64,000 nt of DNA from Aporhodopirellula aestuarii. Lineage in GTDB: Bacteria > Planctomycetota > Planctomycetia > Pirellulales > Pirellulaceae. Under the pieces are notes generated by a model that ran no database searches, was not told where the DNA came from, and worked only from the letters and a program-made list of their open reading frames with translations. Below, piece after piece: positions 55,156 through 64,000 of this stretch (its first letter is position 1; each line of letters starts with the position of its first letter). The stretch is from assembly GCF_023701485.1 (NCBI RefSeq), contig NZ_JAMQBK010000008.1, forward strand, positions 150,085 through 214,084, in the 5' to 3' direction. Both the position numbers and the translations under genes were made by a program.

Positions 55156-55374
55156 TCAACCGTTGGAGCGAGTGGAAGGGTGGCGATCCGCATCCATGCG
55201 GCTCAGTTTGCTGGCGATGTGATCGAGGCTGGCCTGCGAGAAGACGCGAGCGTGACCGGCACAGCCGGTTGCTTCGATTCGTCTTGATCGAATGATGTAT
55301 TCGATGCGGTGAATCTTGGTGTCCAACCGTCGGGCGATCTCGCCGACGGTCAGTAGCAACGGAGGTTGTGACAT
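55156..55374 (-). CDS. Small MerR/excisionase-like DNA-binding protein
   Basis: 72 residues from ATG 55374 (MSQPPLLLTVGEIARRLD). The LTVGEIARRLDTKIHRIEYI motif is a winged helix-turn-helix start as in MerR or Xis proteins, followed by RRIEATGCAGHARVFSQASL. A longer frame to 55506 is not supported. It ends where the primase gene begins (TTG overlap or 12-bp gap), so they are likely cotranscribed. Could be the excisionase or the regulator of the element. Confidence 0.75.
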   Translation of the reverse strand: MSQPPLLLTVGEIARRLDTKIHRIEYIIRSRRIEATGCAGHARVFSQASLDHIASKLSRMDADRHPSTRSNG

Positions 55375-56864
55375 AGCTTTCCTTGCAGCATGTGGAAGGA
55401 CTTCGCAGCGATTGCCCAGCAACGGGGAGGCGGCGAAGCCCAGAAAGAGAGAGGGACCAAAAACTGCGAAGTCATCGCCCGATGCGGGCGCGAGTGGCAG
55501 ATTCAAAAGAAGCTCGCCGCAATGATTCGCAGGCGGGCGAGGAGCTTGTTGGCTCGGTCGGTTGCTGGTTGGTTGGCTGAGTGGCTCGGTGTTCGAGCAA
55601 TTGGGATTATGGAAATTGAACGCGGTTTGTCAAACAACAGTTTCGGCTGGATTGACGACGTCGGAGACTCTAACCCGAAACCGAATTGACTCGGCAAAAC
55701 ACGCTCGAAATGGAAATGGAAGCAGCTTTCGACGGCCCGACCGACCCGCGTTGATCCGAACCTGTCTTGGCATGGATTGGCTCACGGCAAAGCAGTCAGC
55801 GACATCGGAAACGAACGAAAATTAAGGAAAACACGGTCTCAATCTCGCCGTCGCGTACCCGGCTCTGGGATTTTCAGACGCCGTCAGAACCAGCGTTGAC
55901 AATCTCAAAACAATGCAAAAATAGTCGGCACTTTGAAATACAGAACGAAGCTCACTGTCGCAAATTGTGAACCCACCGACGCGCGGGCCGAATTGACGAA
56001 GCCACGATCTCGATTTCTCGAAAGTTCTGTCGACCGCATACATTGGCCCTCCCCAGTTACCTATGCCGCGTTTGTCAGAACGTGCTCAGCCGCAGCTGGA
56101 GTTTGGCCAAAATGCTGGTCGGGAAAACAAGAGCCTCCCTTTCTTAGCTATGCAATTCATCGGAGGTGCGTGCCATCGATAGTTTTCGAGAACACTTCCA
56201 TCGCCGCATTAGACTGCCCTCCTGGGTTACTTAGGCGAACACGCGAGGGCATGAACCACTTTTTCTGCAAAATGAAGCAATCGCACCTGAAACAGACCTA
56301 CCCGGTTGGCAATCCAGCTGACGAAACAGTGCGGCTCCAGTAGTCACATAATCCGTTCGCCAGCAAAATTGCGCAGCAAAAAAAGCGTCCCGTGAAAAAG
56401 CCGTCAAGCACGCGGCGTTGGTGCCGATTTTCTTTCTGTGGATCTTTAGCCGACGGACCGAAAACAATGGCTCCCTCAGGGTTACTTATGCAAACGGTCC
56501 GCCTCGATCCCCAGATTCCGTCAAAATTTAGAAAACTCGTTGCGATGAATCGTTGATGGCAGGCAGCAACAGTGTCTGCGACATGGATTTCCTCGCATTG
56601 GCTTTCTCAACGATCGCCCGAACATGGCAACCAGCGGAAGAACGGAATGCAGTGGTCTACGATGCCGAGCGACCCTTGATGAAGTCTCCGCGGCATACTC
56701 GGAAAGAAGCTTGCGGCCACGGCGGCGTCGCGAATGTTTGGTTGGCAAGGAGGCGATTGCCCCCTAACAGCACCGACTCTTTGGGTGCGAAAGAGCGGAA
56801 GTCCGCCGTGAGGATCGACATCCCATAGCCTGTGCAGCAACGAGACGAGCAGAAGATAAACTTC
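55375..56864. other. 1.5-kb gene-poor tail of the island
   Basis: No convincing gene on either strand; open frames at 55390-55689 and 55933-56343 (plus) have no recognisable features. Four degenerate copies of a CCCTCC...GTTACTTATGC-like motif occur from 56047 (listed separately). The right end of the island and any att site should be in or near this stretch. Confidence 0.45.
56046..56492 (+). repeat. Degenerate CCTCC..GTTAC..TATGC motif, four copies
   Basis: Similar segments at about 56046 (CCCTCCCCAGTTACCTATGC), 56133 (CCTCCCTTTCTTAGCTATGC), 56217 (CCCTCCTGGGTTACTTAGGC) and 56471 (CTCCCTCAGGGTTACTTATG). Intervals are about 86, 83 and 255 bp, the last close to three times 85. Confidence 0.4.
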
Positions 56865-59072
56865 CTATTCGGTGGGCTCTTGCGCGTCGATGGTAACATC
56901 GATCGTCGCGGTGACGTCATGTGCATCAGCTTTGGTGTCGGTTGTGGTGTCGCCAACGAACGGGTCTTCTTTCAAATGTTTTGCCCACCATGCTTTGGCT
57001 TGCACCTGTGTCCAGCGACTCGCCGATGGGCAACGCAATAATTCTTCCTCGCAGAGTTCGGCGCTCGCCGGGCGCTCCTCGGGGCGTTTGGCCAAACAAC
57101 GCAGGATGAACTCCTCCAACTGTTCATTGATCGGTTTGTCTAATCGCTCGGATGGACGTTGTGGCGTCGCCTGGAGATGCTGTTTGCAGATGTCGACGAT
57201 ACTCTTGCCATCGAACACCGGCGTGCCGGTCAGCAGAAAGTATCCCACGGCTCCGACTGCATACAGATCGCTGCGTGCGTCAAGTTCTTCTTGCTGGATG
57301 GCTTCGGGCGACATATAGAGCGGCGTTCCGGTTAGTGATCCGGCGAGCGTCATATTGCGATCCGCGTTTTGGGGCTTCACCAACCCGAAATCAAGTAACT
57401 TGACAAAGTCACACATGCCGCCGCATTTGGTCAGCATGATATTGGCGGGTTTGATGTCACGATGGATCAGCCCGAGTCCATGAGCTTCTGAGAGAGAGCC
57501 ACAGAGCTGTCGCAAAATGTGATTGACGCGATCCTCAGGCAGCGGCCCAAAACGGTCGACCAGATCGTGCAGCGAGATTCCGTCCAGATACTCCATCGCG
57601 TAGTAGAAGATGCCTTCGGGAGTGCGGCCGTAATCGTAGATCGCGATCGTGTTCGGATGCGTCAGTTGGCTTGTCAGTTGCACCTCGCGTTCAAACCGAG
57701 CGATCGCTTGTTCGTTGGTCTTATCCACATGCAGAAGCTTGACAGCGGTCGGCCGATGGAGCATGTCATGGTGAGCGCGGTAAACAACACCCATCCCACC
57801 TGCACCGAGTTTTTCGCTGAGGGCATATTGGCCGAGTCGTTTCGCTTCGAGTGCAGCCTGCCGGGCGTGAAGTTCCAATCGCGAAGCATAAACGGCGAGC
57901 CCTGCAAGCCCAATCGTGGTTAACCCCAGCAAACCAGCCAAGGCTCCAAACGCGCGGCGCAAAGCGTACAGCGGCCGAAAGGCTTCCGCGGCATCCACTT
58001 CCGTCGCGATCCCAATGTTTTCTCGGGGCAACCATTTCCACGCGCCGACCACGCGGACGCCGCGATAATCGCGGTAGCCATCCACATCGACACCTTCTCC
58101 TCCACTGATTGCGTCCGCCGCCATGCGAGTCAGCGGCTGCTCCGGTCCGCGGAGTGTCGGTCTGTTTCCCCGGGTGAGGTCGACACCTGGATCGCGAATG
58201 CGAACATTCAGTACCGAACGCGTCTGTTCGTCGTCTGCAAGCAGACCGATCTTCTTCAATTCGTCATCGAATCGGCTGCCGGTGATCATCAACCCTTCCG
58301 CATTGAAGGCGTAGGTTTCACCGCTCTTCCCGTAACGCGCCACTCGCAGAATTTTGGTGAATTCCTTCGCGGGATTCAACGTCAAGCAAAGTGCGGCGAT
58401 CGGGTCTCCGTCGACGGACTTGACGGGGCTCGCCACGGCCATGTTTGGCACACCGGCTCGCATGGATCCATCCCGATCGACTTGCGGTAGCACGCTTGGG
58501 AACGGTGGGATGATGACAGTCTTTCCTGCAAAGACGGGTGCCAGGACAGGTTGAAATCGTTCGACAAGGGACGTGTCTCCAGCCGCCGTGTTCTGATCCC
58601 GGCCGATCACTATGCCGCTCTGGTCGATCACGACAAATCCTTCGATGCGGCCTGACTCAAGCAGAGGCCGCATCCGTTCCCGAAGTTCACCCATCGCATC
58701 GCTGGTCAACAACGCAGCGGAGACCTCTTCCGGAGTGGACTCTTTTCCGATTTCGGCCAACTCCGCGACCGACTCACTGACGCGTTTCATTCTCGCCATG
58801 GAGCGCGCGTCGATGCGCCGTTCCTCAAACCAGAATTCCAGTGTGGCCAGATCTGCGCTGAGCAACGCTTGAAGTTGTTCGGCAACGTTTGTCTTGACCG
58901 AGTCCTCAACCGATCGATGCGCCATCCATCCAACGACCGCAATCACAATGGCGGTTAGAGCCGGTCCGAGCCACATTCGCTTTGGCGAGAGTAGATTTTG
59001 GGTCAGTACTGATCCGGTAGCCGATCGCAATCGCGAAACACGGGACTGGTTTAAGGAGGAATCTTGGCTCAT
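56865..59072 (-). CDS. Transmembrane Hanks-type Ser/Thr kinase with Cache-like sensor
   Basis: About 735 residues from ATG 59072. Helix 1 is near 33-52 (LGPALTAIVIAVVGWMA), then an extracytoplasmic region of about 300 residues resembling a double Cache sensor (VVIDQSGIVIGRDQN; ARYGKSGETYAFNAEGLMI), helix 2 near 375-400, and a cytoplasmic kinase domain from about 418: LGAGGMGVVYRA, catalytic HRDIKPANIM, LLDFGLV and the APE-like SPEAIQQEELDARSDLYAVG. All catalytic residues are present. The C-terminal tail is Thr/Asp-rich. It follows the patatin gene by 96 bp on the same strand. Confidence 0.93.
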   Translation of the reverse strand: MSQDSSLNQSRVSRLRSATGSVLTQNLLSPKRMWLGPALTAIVIAVVGWMAHRSVEDSVKTNVAEQLQALLSADLATLEFWFEERRIDARSMARMKRVSESVAELAEIGKESTPEEVSAALLTSDAMGELRERMRPLLESGRIEGFVVIDQSGIVIGRDQNTAAGDTSLVERFQPVLAPVFAGKTVIIPPFPSVLPQVDRDGSMRAGVPNMAVASPVKSVDGDPIAALCLTLNPAKEFTKILRVARYGKSGETYAFNAEGLMITGSRFDDELKKIGLLADDEQTRSVLNVRIRDPGVDLTRGNRPTLRGPEQPLTRMAADAISGGEGVDVDGYRDYRGVRVVGAWKWLPRENIGIATEVDAAEAFRPLYALRRAFGALAGLLGLTTIGLAGLAVYASRLELHARQAALEAKRLGQYALSEKLGAGGMGVVYRAHHDMLHRPTAVKLLHVDKTNEQAIARFEREVQLTSQLTHPNTIAIYDYGRTPEGIFYYAMEYLDGISLHDLVDRFGPLPEDRVNHILRQLCGSLSEAHGLGLIHRDIKPANIMLTKCGGMCDFVKLLDFGLVKPQNADRNMTLAGSLTGTPLYMSPEAIQQEELDARSDLYAVGAVGYFLLTGTPVFDGKSIVDICKQHLQATPQRPSERLDKPINEQLEEFILRCLAKRPEERPASAELCEEELLRCPSASRWTQVQAKAWWAKHLKEDPFVGDTTTDTKADAHDVTATIDVTIDAQEPTE

Positions 59073-59168
59073 GGGGGACTCATGGTTATCAAAACAGGAA
59101 GGAATGTCCCAGCACAAACGCCAGCAGGATCGGATAGACAAATCGCGACCAACAGTCGATTCGTTCTG

Positions 59169-61034
59169 CTACGATCCCCACGGAAACAACTTGCTATCCA
59201 ACTTGGCCAGTTGTTGCTTTAACATCTCCAGCACCTCACTTGTTGTTCTTTCACCTACCGCAGCTAATTCATCGGTGCGCTCAAATTCGGATAGATCAAA
59301 TGCTGTCACATCAGGTTCGATGATGAAATCGGCAGGCTGAATTCCTACCGAGTTCATGTTGAAGTTTTGCACCATGCTGGCTCGCATCAGAACGTTCAAC
59401 ACCGAAAGCGACTTTCGCTTCTTACCGGGTGGGTCAGCACAGATCCCCGCAAATTCCTTTTCTAACTTGGCCGTTACACTCGAGGCGATCACAAAGTTAC
59501 ATCCTTTCCCGACCAAGACGTCCGCTGGAATGTTGTTGACGATTCCACCGTCGATCAAGGCCTCGCCATTGCCAACGATTGGCACCGAAAAACCAGGTAT
59601 GTTGATGCTTTCGAGAATACATTGCGTCGCGTCGCCGGTTTCTCTAACGACTGGCCCACCGCGAACTAAATCGACGGTCACGGTACACATCGGAAGCGGT
59701 AATTGTTCGAGCCGCGCATCTCCTAGATACTTTTTCAGCATGGGGCCGAATTGGCGTCTTCTGTATTTGAACAACAAGTACCAATAACTACCGCCTGGCA
59801 AACATCGAAAGTACCACGGTAGTCGCAAGTCTTTCTTGAAACTTTCGATTGTGTAATCGACGCTCATGCCAGACGCGTAGAGTGTCCCTGACATTGCACC
59901 GGCACTTGTGCCCGCCATCATGTCGACGTAGATGCCGTTGTCCTCAAGCACTTTCAAGACGCCCAAATGAGCCATGCCGCGCGCGGCACCACCGCCAAGA
60001 GCAATTCCGATTTGAATCCCACGAAGATGGTGAACGATCCGCTCCACTCCCGCTGGCAGGAGTCCTCCTTGATTCGGTGCGGGCTGCGAAAATGAGAGTT
60101 TGAAATCGCGTTCAACGAGATCAGCGACTTCGGGGAAATAGGGCGGGATTGTCGTTTCGCCGTCGAGCAACCAAACCAAGCAGATTTTTTCACGCCAACC
60201 GGCTACCAAAGACTGCAGCGATTTGATGGTTTGCAGAGCGGCGTGAGCGTCACTGGGTTGGACACACCACAACACCCGGTCCGCCGCGCTCATCAAGCGA
60301 ACCAGATGGACTTGCTCATGATGGGCATCCAGGTCGACAAAGATTCGATCAGAATCCGACCACTCATTCAACTGCGATTGACGTTCTTGTTCGCTGATCA
60401 GTTTTCCATCGGCGAATAACAATCGAAATGGGACGTCTTCGATGGGTTCCCATTCACGGTCATCTCCCAGCACACATGGCGACTCTTCCATTTGCTTCAG
60501 TCGTTTTAATAACGCAGGCGTCAGGCGACGGCTGGCTGGAGACTCATGAACGATGCTGACCCGCGACGGTTGATCCTTGGTCCGATCGACCATCACGATC
60601 TGACGAGCGATGTTGCCGGCCAGCCGATAAAGATTCATCTGCAAGTCAGGGTGCGTGCCCGCGAGTTTGGCGAGCGATTCAATACCTAGCCGGATTCCTG
60701 TGGTTGGCTCGGTCGCGACCACGTTTGTGCTTGCTTTATCGGGCTGTGCGATCGAAAGCAATCCGTGTACTGAGCCTCGGGTCAACGGACGTTCGAGCAC
60801 GCAGTTGCCGAACCGATCCATGACGGATGCCAGCAGGCGTCCATCGACGACAAAGAAGACTGAGGTCAATGTTTGATCGGCGAGATGAACGATATCGCCT
60901 TCTTTCAAATGGACATACTCGCCCACCGCCGCCATGTCAGCGATGGCTGATTCACTTAAACCCTGGCACCAGGGCAGTCGCTTCAGTTCGACGATGATCC
61001 GTTCATCGTACGCTCCCTCGCTATCGTTCTCCAT
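59169..61034 (-). CDS. Cyclic-nucleotide-binding patatin-like phospholipase (NTE type)
   Basis: 621 residues. Residues about 15-150 look like a cNMP-binding domain (YVHLKEGDIVHLADQT, VFFVVDGRLLASV). The patatin domain starts at about 340: the oxyanion motif GGGAARGMAHLG, the nucleophile motif GTSAGAMSG near 372-376 and the DGGIVNNIP motif near 492 give the Ser-Asp dyad. It is the layout of neuropathy target esterase-like lysophospholipases. The cNMP pocket was not checked residue by residue. It sits between the DUF4136 gene and the sensor kinase, on the same strand as both. Confidence 0.9.
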   Translation of the reverse strand: MENDSEGAYDERIIVELKRLPWCQGLSESAIADMAAVGEYVHLKEGDIVHLADQTLTSVFFVVDGRLLASVMDRFGNCVLERPLTRGSVHGLLSIAQPDKASTNVVATEPTTGIRLGIESLAKLAGTHPDLQMNLYRLAGNIARQIVMVDRTKDQPSRVSIVHESPASRRLTPALLKRLKQMEESPCVLGDDREWEPIEDVPFRLLFADGKLISEQERQSQLNEWSDSDRIFVDLDAHHEQVHLVRLMSAADRVLWCVQPSDAHAALQTIKSLQSLVAGWREKICLVWLLDGETTIPPYFPEVADLVERDFKLSFSQPAPNQGGLLPAGVERIVHHLRGIQIGIALGGGAARGMAHLGVLKVLEDNGIYVDMMAGTSAGAMSGTLYASGMSVDYTIESFKKDLRLPWYFRCLPGGSYWYLLFKYRRRQFGPMLKKYLGDARLEQLPLPMCTVTVDLVRGGPVVRETGDATQCILESINIPGFSVPIVGNGEALIDGGIVNNIPADVLVGKGCNFVIASSVTAKLEKEFAGICADPPGKKRKSLSVLNVLMRASMVQNFNMNSVGIQPADFIIEPDVTAFDLSEFERTDELAAVGERTTSEVLEMLKQQLAKLDSKLFPWGS

Positions 61035-61087
61035 TCATGATTCCTCTTGTTTCTCTCACGCGAACATGCGATGGCATTGAAAATTCC

Positions 61088-61867
61088 TCAGACACGACTT
61101 GGGGGGAAACGTCGTAACATTTCACTGACCGCGACACCCATACGACGCTCTTTCTCGGTATCGCTGACGTCCACCAACATGTTTGAAATGGCTGCCGCTC
61201 TCCAAAGCACCTCTTTCGTTCGCGAATCGACGATGTCAAGCACGAGAGACCCGCGACCCAAGGTCGTTACTTCTTCGTCACGCCCGTGTGTCATCGCCGT
61301 ATGGATGGCTTCTCGCCACTCGTCGTCGTCAGGCCGATCGAAAGTTTCTGTGATGGCCTGCAACGACACCTCCTTTTCCAACGCTCCAAATACGCTGATC
61401 CCGATATCGGCAGCGCCCGTTTCGGATGTCTGAAACTGCTTTGACGTCAAAGTGTCCGCGAGTGCTTTCTCGATACGAGCCTTGACTTTCTGCGGTTTCA
61501 ATGCGGAGTTCGCTTTAAGATTGTGCTGAAAACTGCTGAAAGCATAAGTTCCCGTTTGGGGGAACTCGATTGATTCGTCATAGGCCCAAGCGATCGTCAT
61601 CTCAACACCTCGGTGCACATGCACGCTCGTTAATCGCTGCGTCCCGCTTACCTGCAATATAAAATCACCGGTAGCCGTAGCTTCGGCGTCCGTGATAAAC
61701 GATTGCGGCAAGAGTTTCGACACCACGTCGGTGACCGCTCGCGGAAGCAAAAATCGGCCGATCGACGTTCCGGACGCAAATACTGCGAACATCACGATCA
61801 CGATGATGCCGAAGGCCAACATGACTCCGAACTGAGTGATCGCCTCGACAGGGGTGTTCGCAATCAT
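61088..61867 (-). CDS. DUF4136 domain membrane-anchored protein
   Basis: About 259 residues from ATG 61867, which has GGAG at a proper distance upstream; the frame to 61957 is not needed. A helix (about 11-32, FGVMLAFGIIVIVMFAVFA) is followed by a soluble region with AFSSFQHNLKANSALKPQKV and RIEKALADTLTSKQFQ, which match DUF4136. Residues after 170 include DEEVTTLGRGSLVLDIVDS. DUF4136 proteins are usually lipoproteins; here an N-terminal helix replaces the lipobox. Function unknown. The next gene (patatin) starts 53 bp after it. Confidence 0.78.
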   Translation of the reverse strand: MIANTPVEAITQFGVMLAFGIIVIVMFAVFASGTSIGRFLLPRAVTDVVSKLLPQSFITDAEATATGDFILQVSGTQRLTSVHVHRGVEMTIAWAYDESIEFPQTGTYAFSSFQHNLKANSALKPQKVKARIEKALADTLTSKQFQTSETGAADIGISVFGALEKEVSLQAITETFDRPDDDEWREAIHTAMTHGRDEEVTTLGRGSLVLDIVDSRTKEVLWRAAAISNMLVDVSDTEKERRMGVAVSEMLRRFPPSRV

Positions 61868-62452
61868 GTTTGACTCCAATTTGATTGTGTCGATGCATCT
61901 TTGTGTCGTTCCATTGAAGTTGCTACGGACGTTGACGAGATTCGTTTCCGTTGTCACTTTTCCGGGACGTGTTTCGATGGTTCAGTTCAAAACGCATGGA
62001 TTGGCAATCGATCATTGGTACGTTGGCGGAAACGATTTCCCGCGTTGTCTCAGGCCAACGGTGACACTGCACCGTTACCCCACTTTACGAGCCTGGCTGG
62101 CTCCGAGCATCGCTAAGAACGAGTGATAAATGAGTGATTTCCAGTCGCTCAGATCCCTATGACCGACAGATTGGCGGAGCGCGGAATCATCGCGACGTTT
62201 GGTGGAGCGAATGTTTATTGAAGTTTGGGTCGGGCGATGAAGATGAGTTGGGGCCATGGCAAACTGAACAGCAGCCGCTCTGTTCACAGGGTATGCATTG
62301 TGTCGAAATGCCTCGCAATCGTTAAAATCGTTAAATTTTTACTCGACGAAAGGCGATAACAGACTCAAGGAACCATCTCTTAACGTCTTCAGGCCACTCT
62401 GTCCGAGACGATTTAACTGCAATTCACTTGCCAACGCCGTGGAGGGACCGAG
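61868..62452. other. Divergent intergenic region before the porin gene
   Basis: About 585 bp between divergent genes. A direct repeat AATCGTTAAAATCGTTAAA (about 62317-62336) sits 117 bp before the porin start and could be a regulator site. GGAGGG lies 7 bp before the porin ATG. No gene seen. Confidence 0.45.
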
Positions 62453-63811
62453 ATGCCCTTTCACAACAATGGTGTCATGGCAACGGCCATGCTCTGGCTG
62501 TTGCTAACGAGCGGCGCTCAGGGTCAGTTTCCCGCGCCCGCCACCGACTTACCCGTTGACTTACCCGTTGGCATGATTGCTGACGACGATATCGACACAT
62601 CGATGACGGATCAGCCGACCATCGCGGTGGCGTCATTCCTTCAAACTGTCGCTGCACCACTGGACCTAAGTGTTCGTGGACGTTCCTCGCTACTCACGCA
62701 GGCTTTCACCAGCCCAGAACGGCTTGCAGTGGGCCTCGACCTGTATTCGGCTCCTGACTTCGCCAACGGAGTGATCGTCGCTGGTGAAAACATTGCCATG
62801 AAGATTGGCGGCTTCGTGAAAGCGGATTTCATCTATGACTTCGCCCCGATTGATTCGACGGACTCCTTTGTCACGACAAGCATACCGGTCGGGGCTCCAC
62901 CGCGGACAAACGCACGATTTCACGCCAGACAGACGCGATTAAGCTTTGATACACGCTGGGTATCCGATGAGCATACGATTCGGATTTTTGTTGAAGGAGA
63001 CTTTTTCGGCGACGGGAATCAGTATCGCCTACGGCATGCGTACGGCGAGGTGGGCTCGCTGCTGGTCGGACAAACATGGACCACCTTCACGGATGTTGCG
63101 TCAGCCCCAGCCACTCTCGATTTTGAGGGCTCCGTGTCCAGCGTGAACCGGCGGCAGGCTCAAGCCCGCTGGACTCAGCCCCTGCTCGGTGATGACCTGA
63201 CACTGGCATTGGCGATCGAGGACACTCAGTTCAACATCGAACCACCCGTCGGGGTCACCGGCGATCCACGCAGTCAATCACCTGACTTCGTAGGACACCT
63301 GCGGCTGAAGACGGACTTGTTGAGATTTCAAGCCGCCGGGCTTTACCGCGTCGTCGGATTTCAGCCAACCGGCGCGGAGGTTCTCACGCGCGACGCCTGG
63401 GGCTTCAACTTTGCCGGCAGCATCCTCCTGACCGAGCGCAGCAAGGTCTATTCTCAAATCGTGTTCGGCGAGGGCATTGGCAGTTACCGTGGTTTGCCCG
63501 ATGCGGCACCGACGGCGGTCGACCAAGGTGATTTGCTGCCGTTGTTTGGTTGGATGGTCGGGTATACGCAGGATTGGAACGACGACCTAAGTTCCAACTT
63601 GACGTATGCCGAAAACAGCCTTGACAATACGGCGTTTCAGGACCCCGACGATGTGCATCGCACAACTTACTTGGCCGCCAACCTAATCTGGAGTCCGCTG
63701 GAGCGTGTGAAAGTGGGGATCGAGTATCTGTATGGGACACGCGAAAACGTCGATCGCGCGAGTGCGCCGGCACATCGCATTCAGACGGCGGTCATTTTTG
63801 ACTTACCGTGA
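62453..63811 (+). CDS. DcaP-like outer-membrane porin
   Basis: 452 residues. A signal peptide is present (MATAMLWLLLTSGAQG, following an eight-residue N-terminus). The mature part begins acidic and then carries MKIGGFVKADFIYDF near 120, QTRLSFDTRW and YGEVGSLLVGQTWTTFTD, which are typical of the DcaP trimeric porin family. Alternating strands to the end (RVKVGIEYLYGTRENVD, AVIFDLP) fit a barrel. DcaP-like porins take up carboxylates or other small anions; the substrate here is unknown. Clear ribosome-binding site. Probably transcribed alone. Confidence 0.88.
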   Translation: MPFHNNGVMATAMLWLLLTSGAQGQFPAPATDLPVDLPVGMIADDDIDTSMTDQPTIAVASFLQTVAAPLDLSVRGRSSLLTQAFTSPERLAVGLDLYSAPDFANGVIVAGENIAMKIGGFVKADFIYDFAPIDSTDSFVTTSIPVGAPPRTNARFHARQTRLSFDTRWVSDEHTIRIFVEGDFFGDGNQYRLRHAYGEVGSLLVGQTWTTFTDVASAPATLDFEGSVSSVNRRQAQARWTQPLLGDDLTLALAIEDTQFNIEPPVGVTGDPRSQSPDFVGHLRLKTDLLRFQAAGLYRVVGFQPTGAEVLTRDAWGFNFAGSILLTERSKVYSQIVFGEGIGSYRGLPDAAPTAVDQGDLLPLFGWMVGYTQDWNDDLSSNLTYAENSLDNTAFQDPDDVHRTTYLAANLIWSPLERVKVGIEYLYGTRENVDRASAPAHRIQTAVIFDLP

Positions 63812-63869
63812 GCCCACGTCGGTGCGATGGTTGAATCTGTCCCGACAAGGATCCAGTGGACGACCGAGA

Positions 63870-64000
63870 TCACAGGTCGGCGTTGCCGCCCAGATTCAAT
63901 GCCTCCAGCAGGCTGTTGATTGAATCATAACCCGACGCGTAAGTTTTGAAGTTGCGCTTTTCATAATCGCGGAGCGATGACATGTTACAGCCTGGGGTGC
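63870..64000 (-). CDS. Partial 3' end of an unidentified gene
   Basis: The last 43 codons of a minus-strand frame that runs off the right edge: TPGCNMSSLRDYEK, RNFKTYASGYDSINSL and LEALNLGGNADL before TGA at 63872-63870. An internal Met could also start a 37-residue protein, but the frame stays open to the edge. No family recognised. It converges with the porin gene. Confidence 0.45.
   Translation of the reverse strand, partial: TPGCNMSSLRDYEKRNFKTYASGYDSINSLLEALNLGGNADL

Noticed and set aside
55933..56343. Plus-strand frame of 136 codons in the island tail
   Set aside because: No recognisable domain or composition of a protein; it contains the degenerate repeated motifs, which favours non-coding DNA.
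56046..56492. Integron attC sites
   Set aside because: The GTTAC segments do not fit the GTTRRRY core and no integron integrase gene is present.

Overview
The window looks like a chromosomal segment of a planctomycete, most likely of the Pirellulaceae (Rhodopirellula-like). The reasons are the gene types rather than any database match: a MoxR/DUF58/transglutaminase cluster, a DUF1570 protein, Hanks-type kinases with transmembrane sensors, an M50 protease fused to HlyD parts, a multihaem c554-like cytochrome beside an outer-membrane barrel, many GTG/TTG starts, few clear Shine-Dalgarno sites and long gene-poor spacers.

Layout. 0.3-4.5 kb: three overlapping genes (MoxR ATPase, DUF58, transglutaminase). 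4.5-5.3 kb: a nest of palindromic repeats. 5.3-8.8 kb: M48-type peptidase, thiol peroxidase, repeat element, CdsA. 9.0-14.2 kb: PhoH, 7TM-HD phosphohydrolase, YbeY and a CBS/CorC membrane protein, a classical RNA/ribosome maturation block. 14.4-18 kb: ThiG and a large M50 protease. 18-23 kb: more repeats, then a five-haem cytochrome and a beta-barrel separated by 2 bp. 23-30.6 kb: two membrane proteins, shikimate kinase, FabH, tRNA-Met, fatty acid desaturase and a class IV aminotransferase. 30.7-35.3 kb: a GAF/HlyD adaptor followed by a PqqD-like/M50/HlyD fusion, a probable export system. 35.3-48.5 kb: DUF1570 protein, DoxX, oxidoreductase, unknown protein, GatB, small membrane protein, a degenerate kinase, a membrane-anchored unknown, an orphan sugar-type ABC permease and topoisomerase III.

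48.8-56.9 kb is an accessory island beside tRNA-Arg. It holds a truncated HNH nuclease gene, a set of genes coupled by ATGA overlaps (small ORF, DUF2924, large serine recombinase, ParB/HTH-like protein), a cluster of 9-bp repeats, a primase-polymerase gene and an excisionase-like gene, then about 1.5 kb without a convincing gene. It resembles a compact integrative element that encodes its own replication initiator.

56.9-64 kb returns to signalling and envelope genes on the minus strand (Cache-type sensor kinase, cNMP-patatin phospholipase, DUF4136 protein), a DcaP-like porin on the plus strand, and the 3' end of an unidentified gene at the edge.

No CRISPR array, rRNA, riboswitch or complete insertion sequence was recognised. 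All assignments come from reading translations and motifs; no searches were run.
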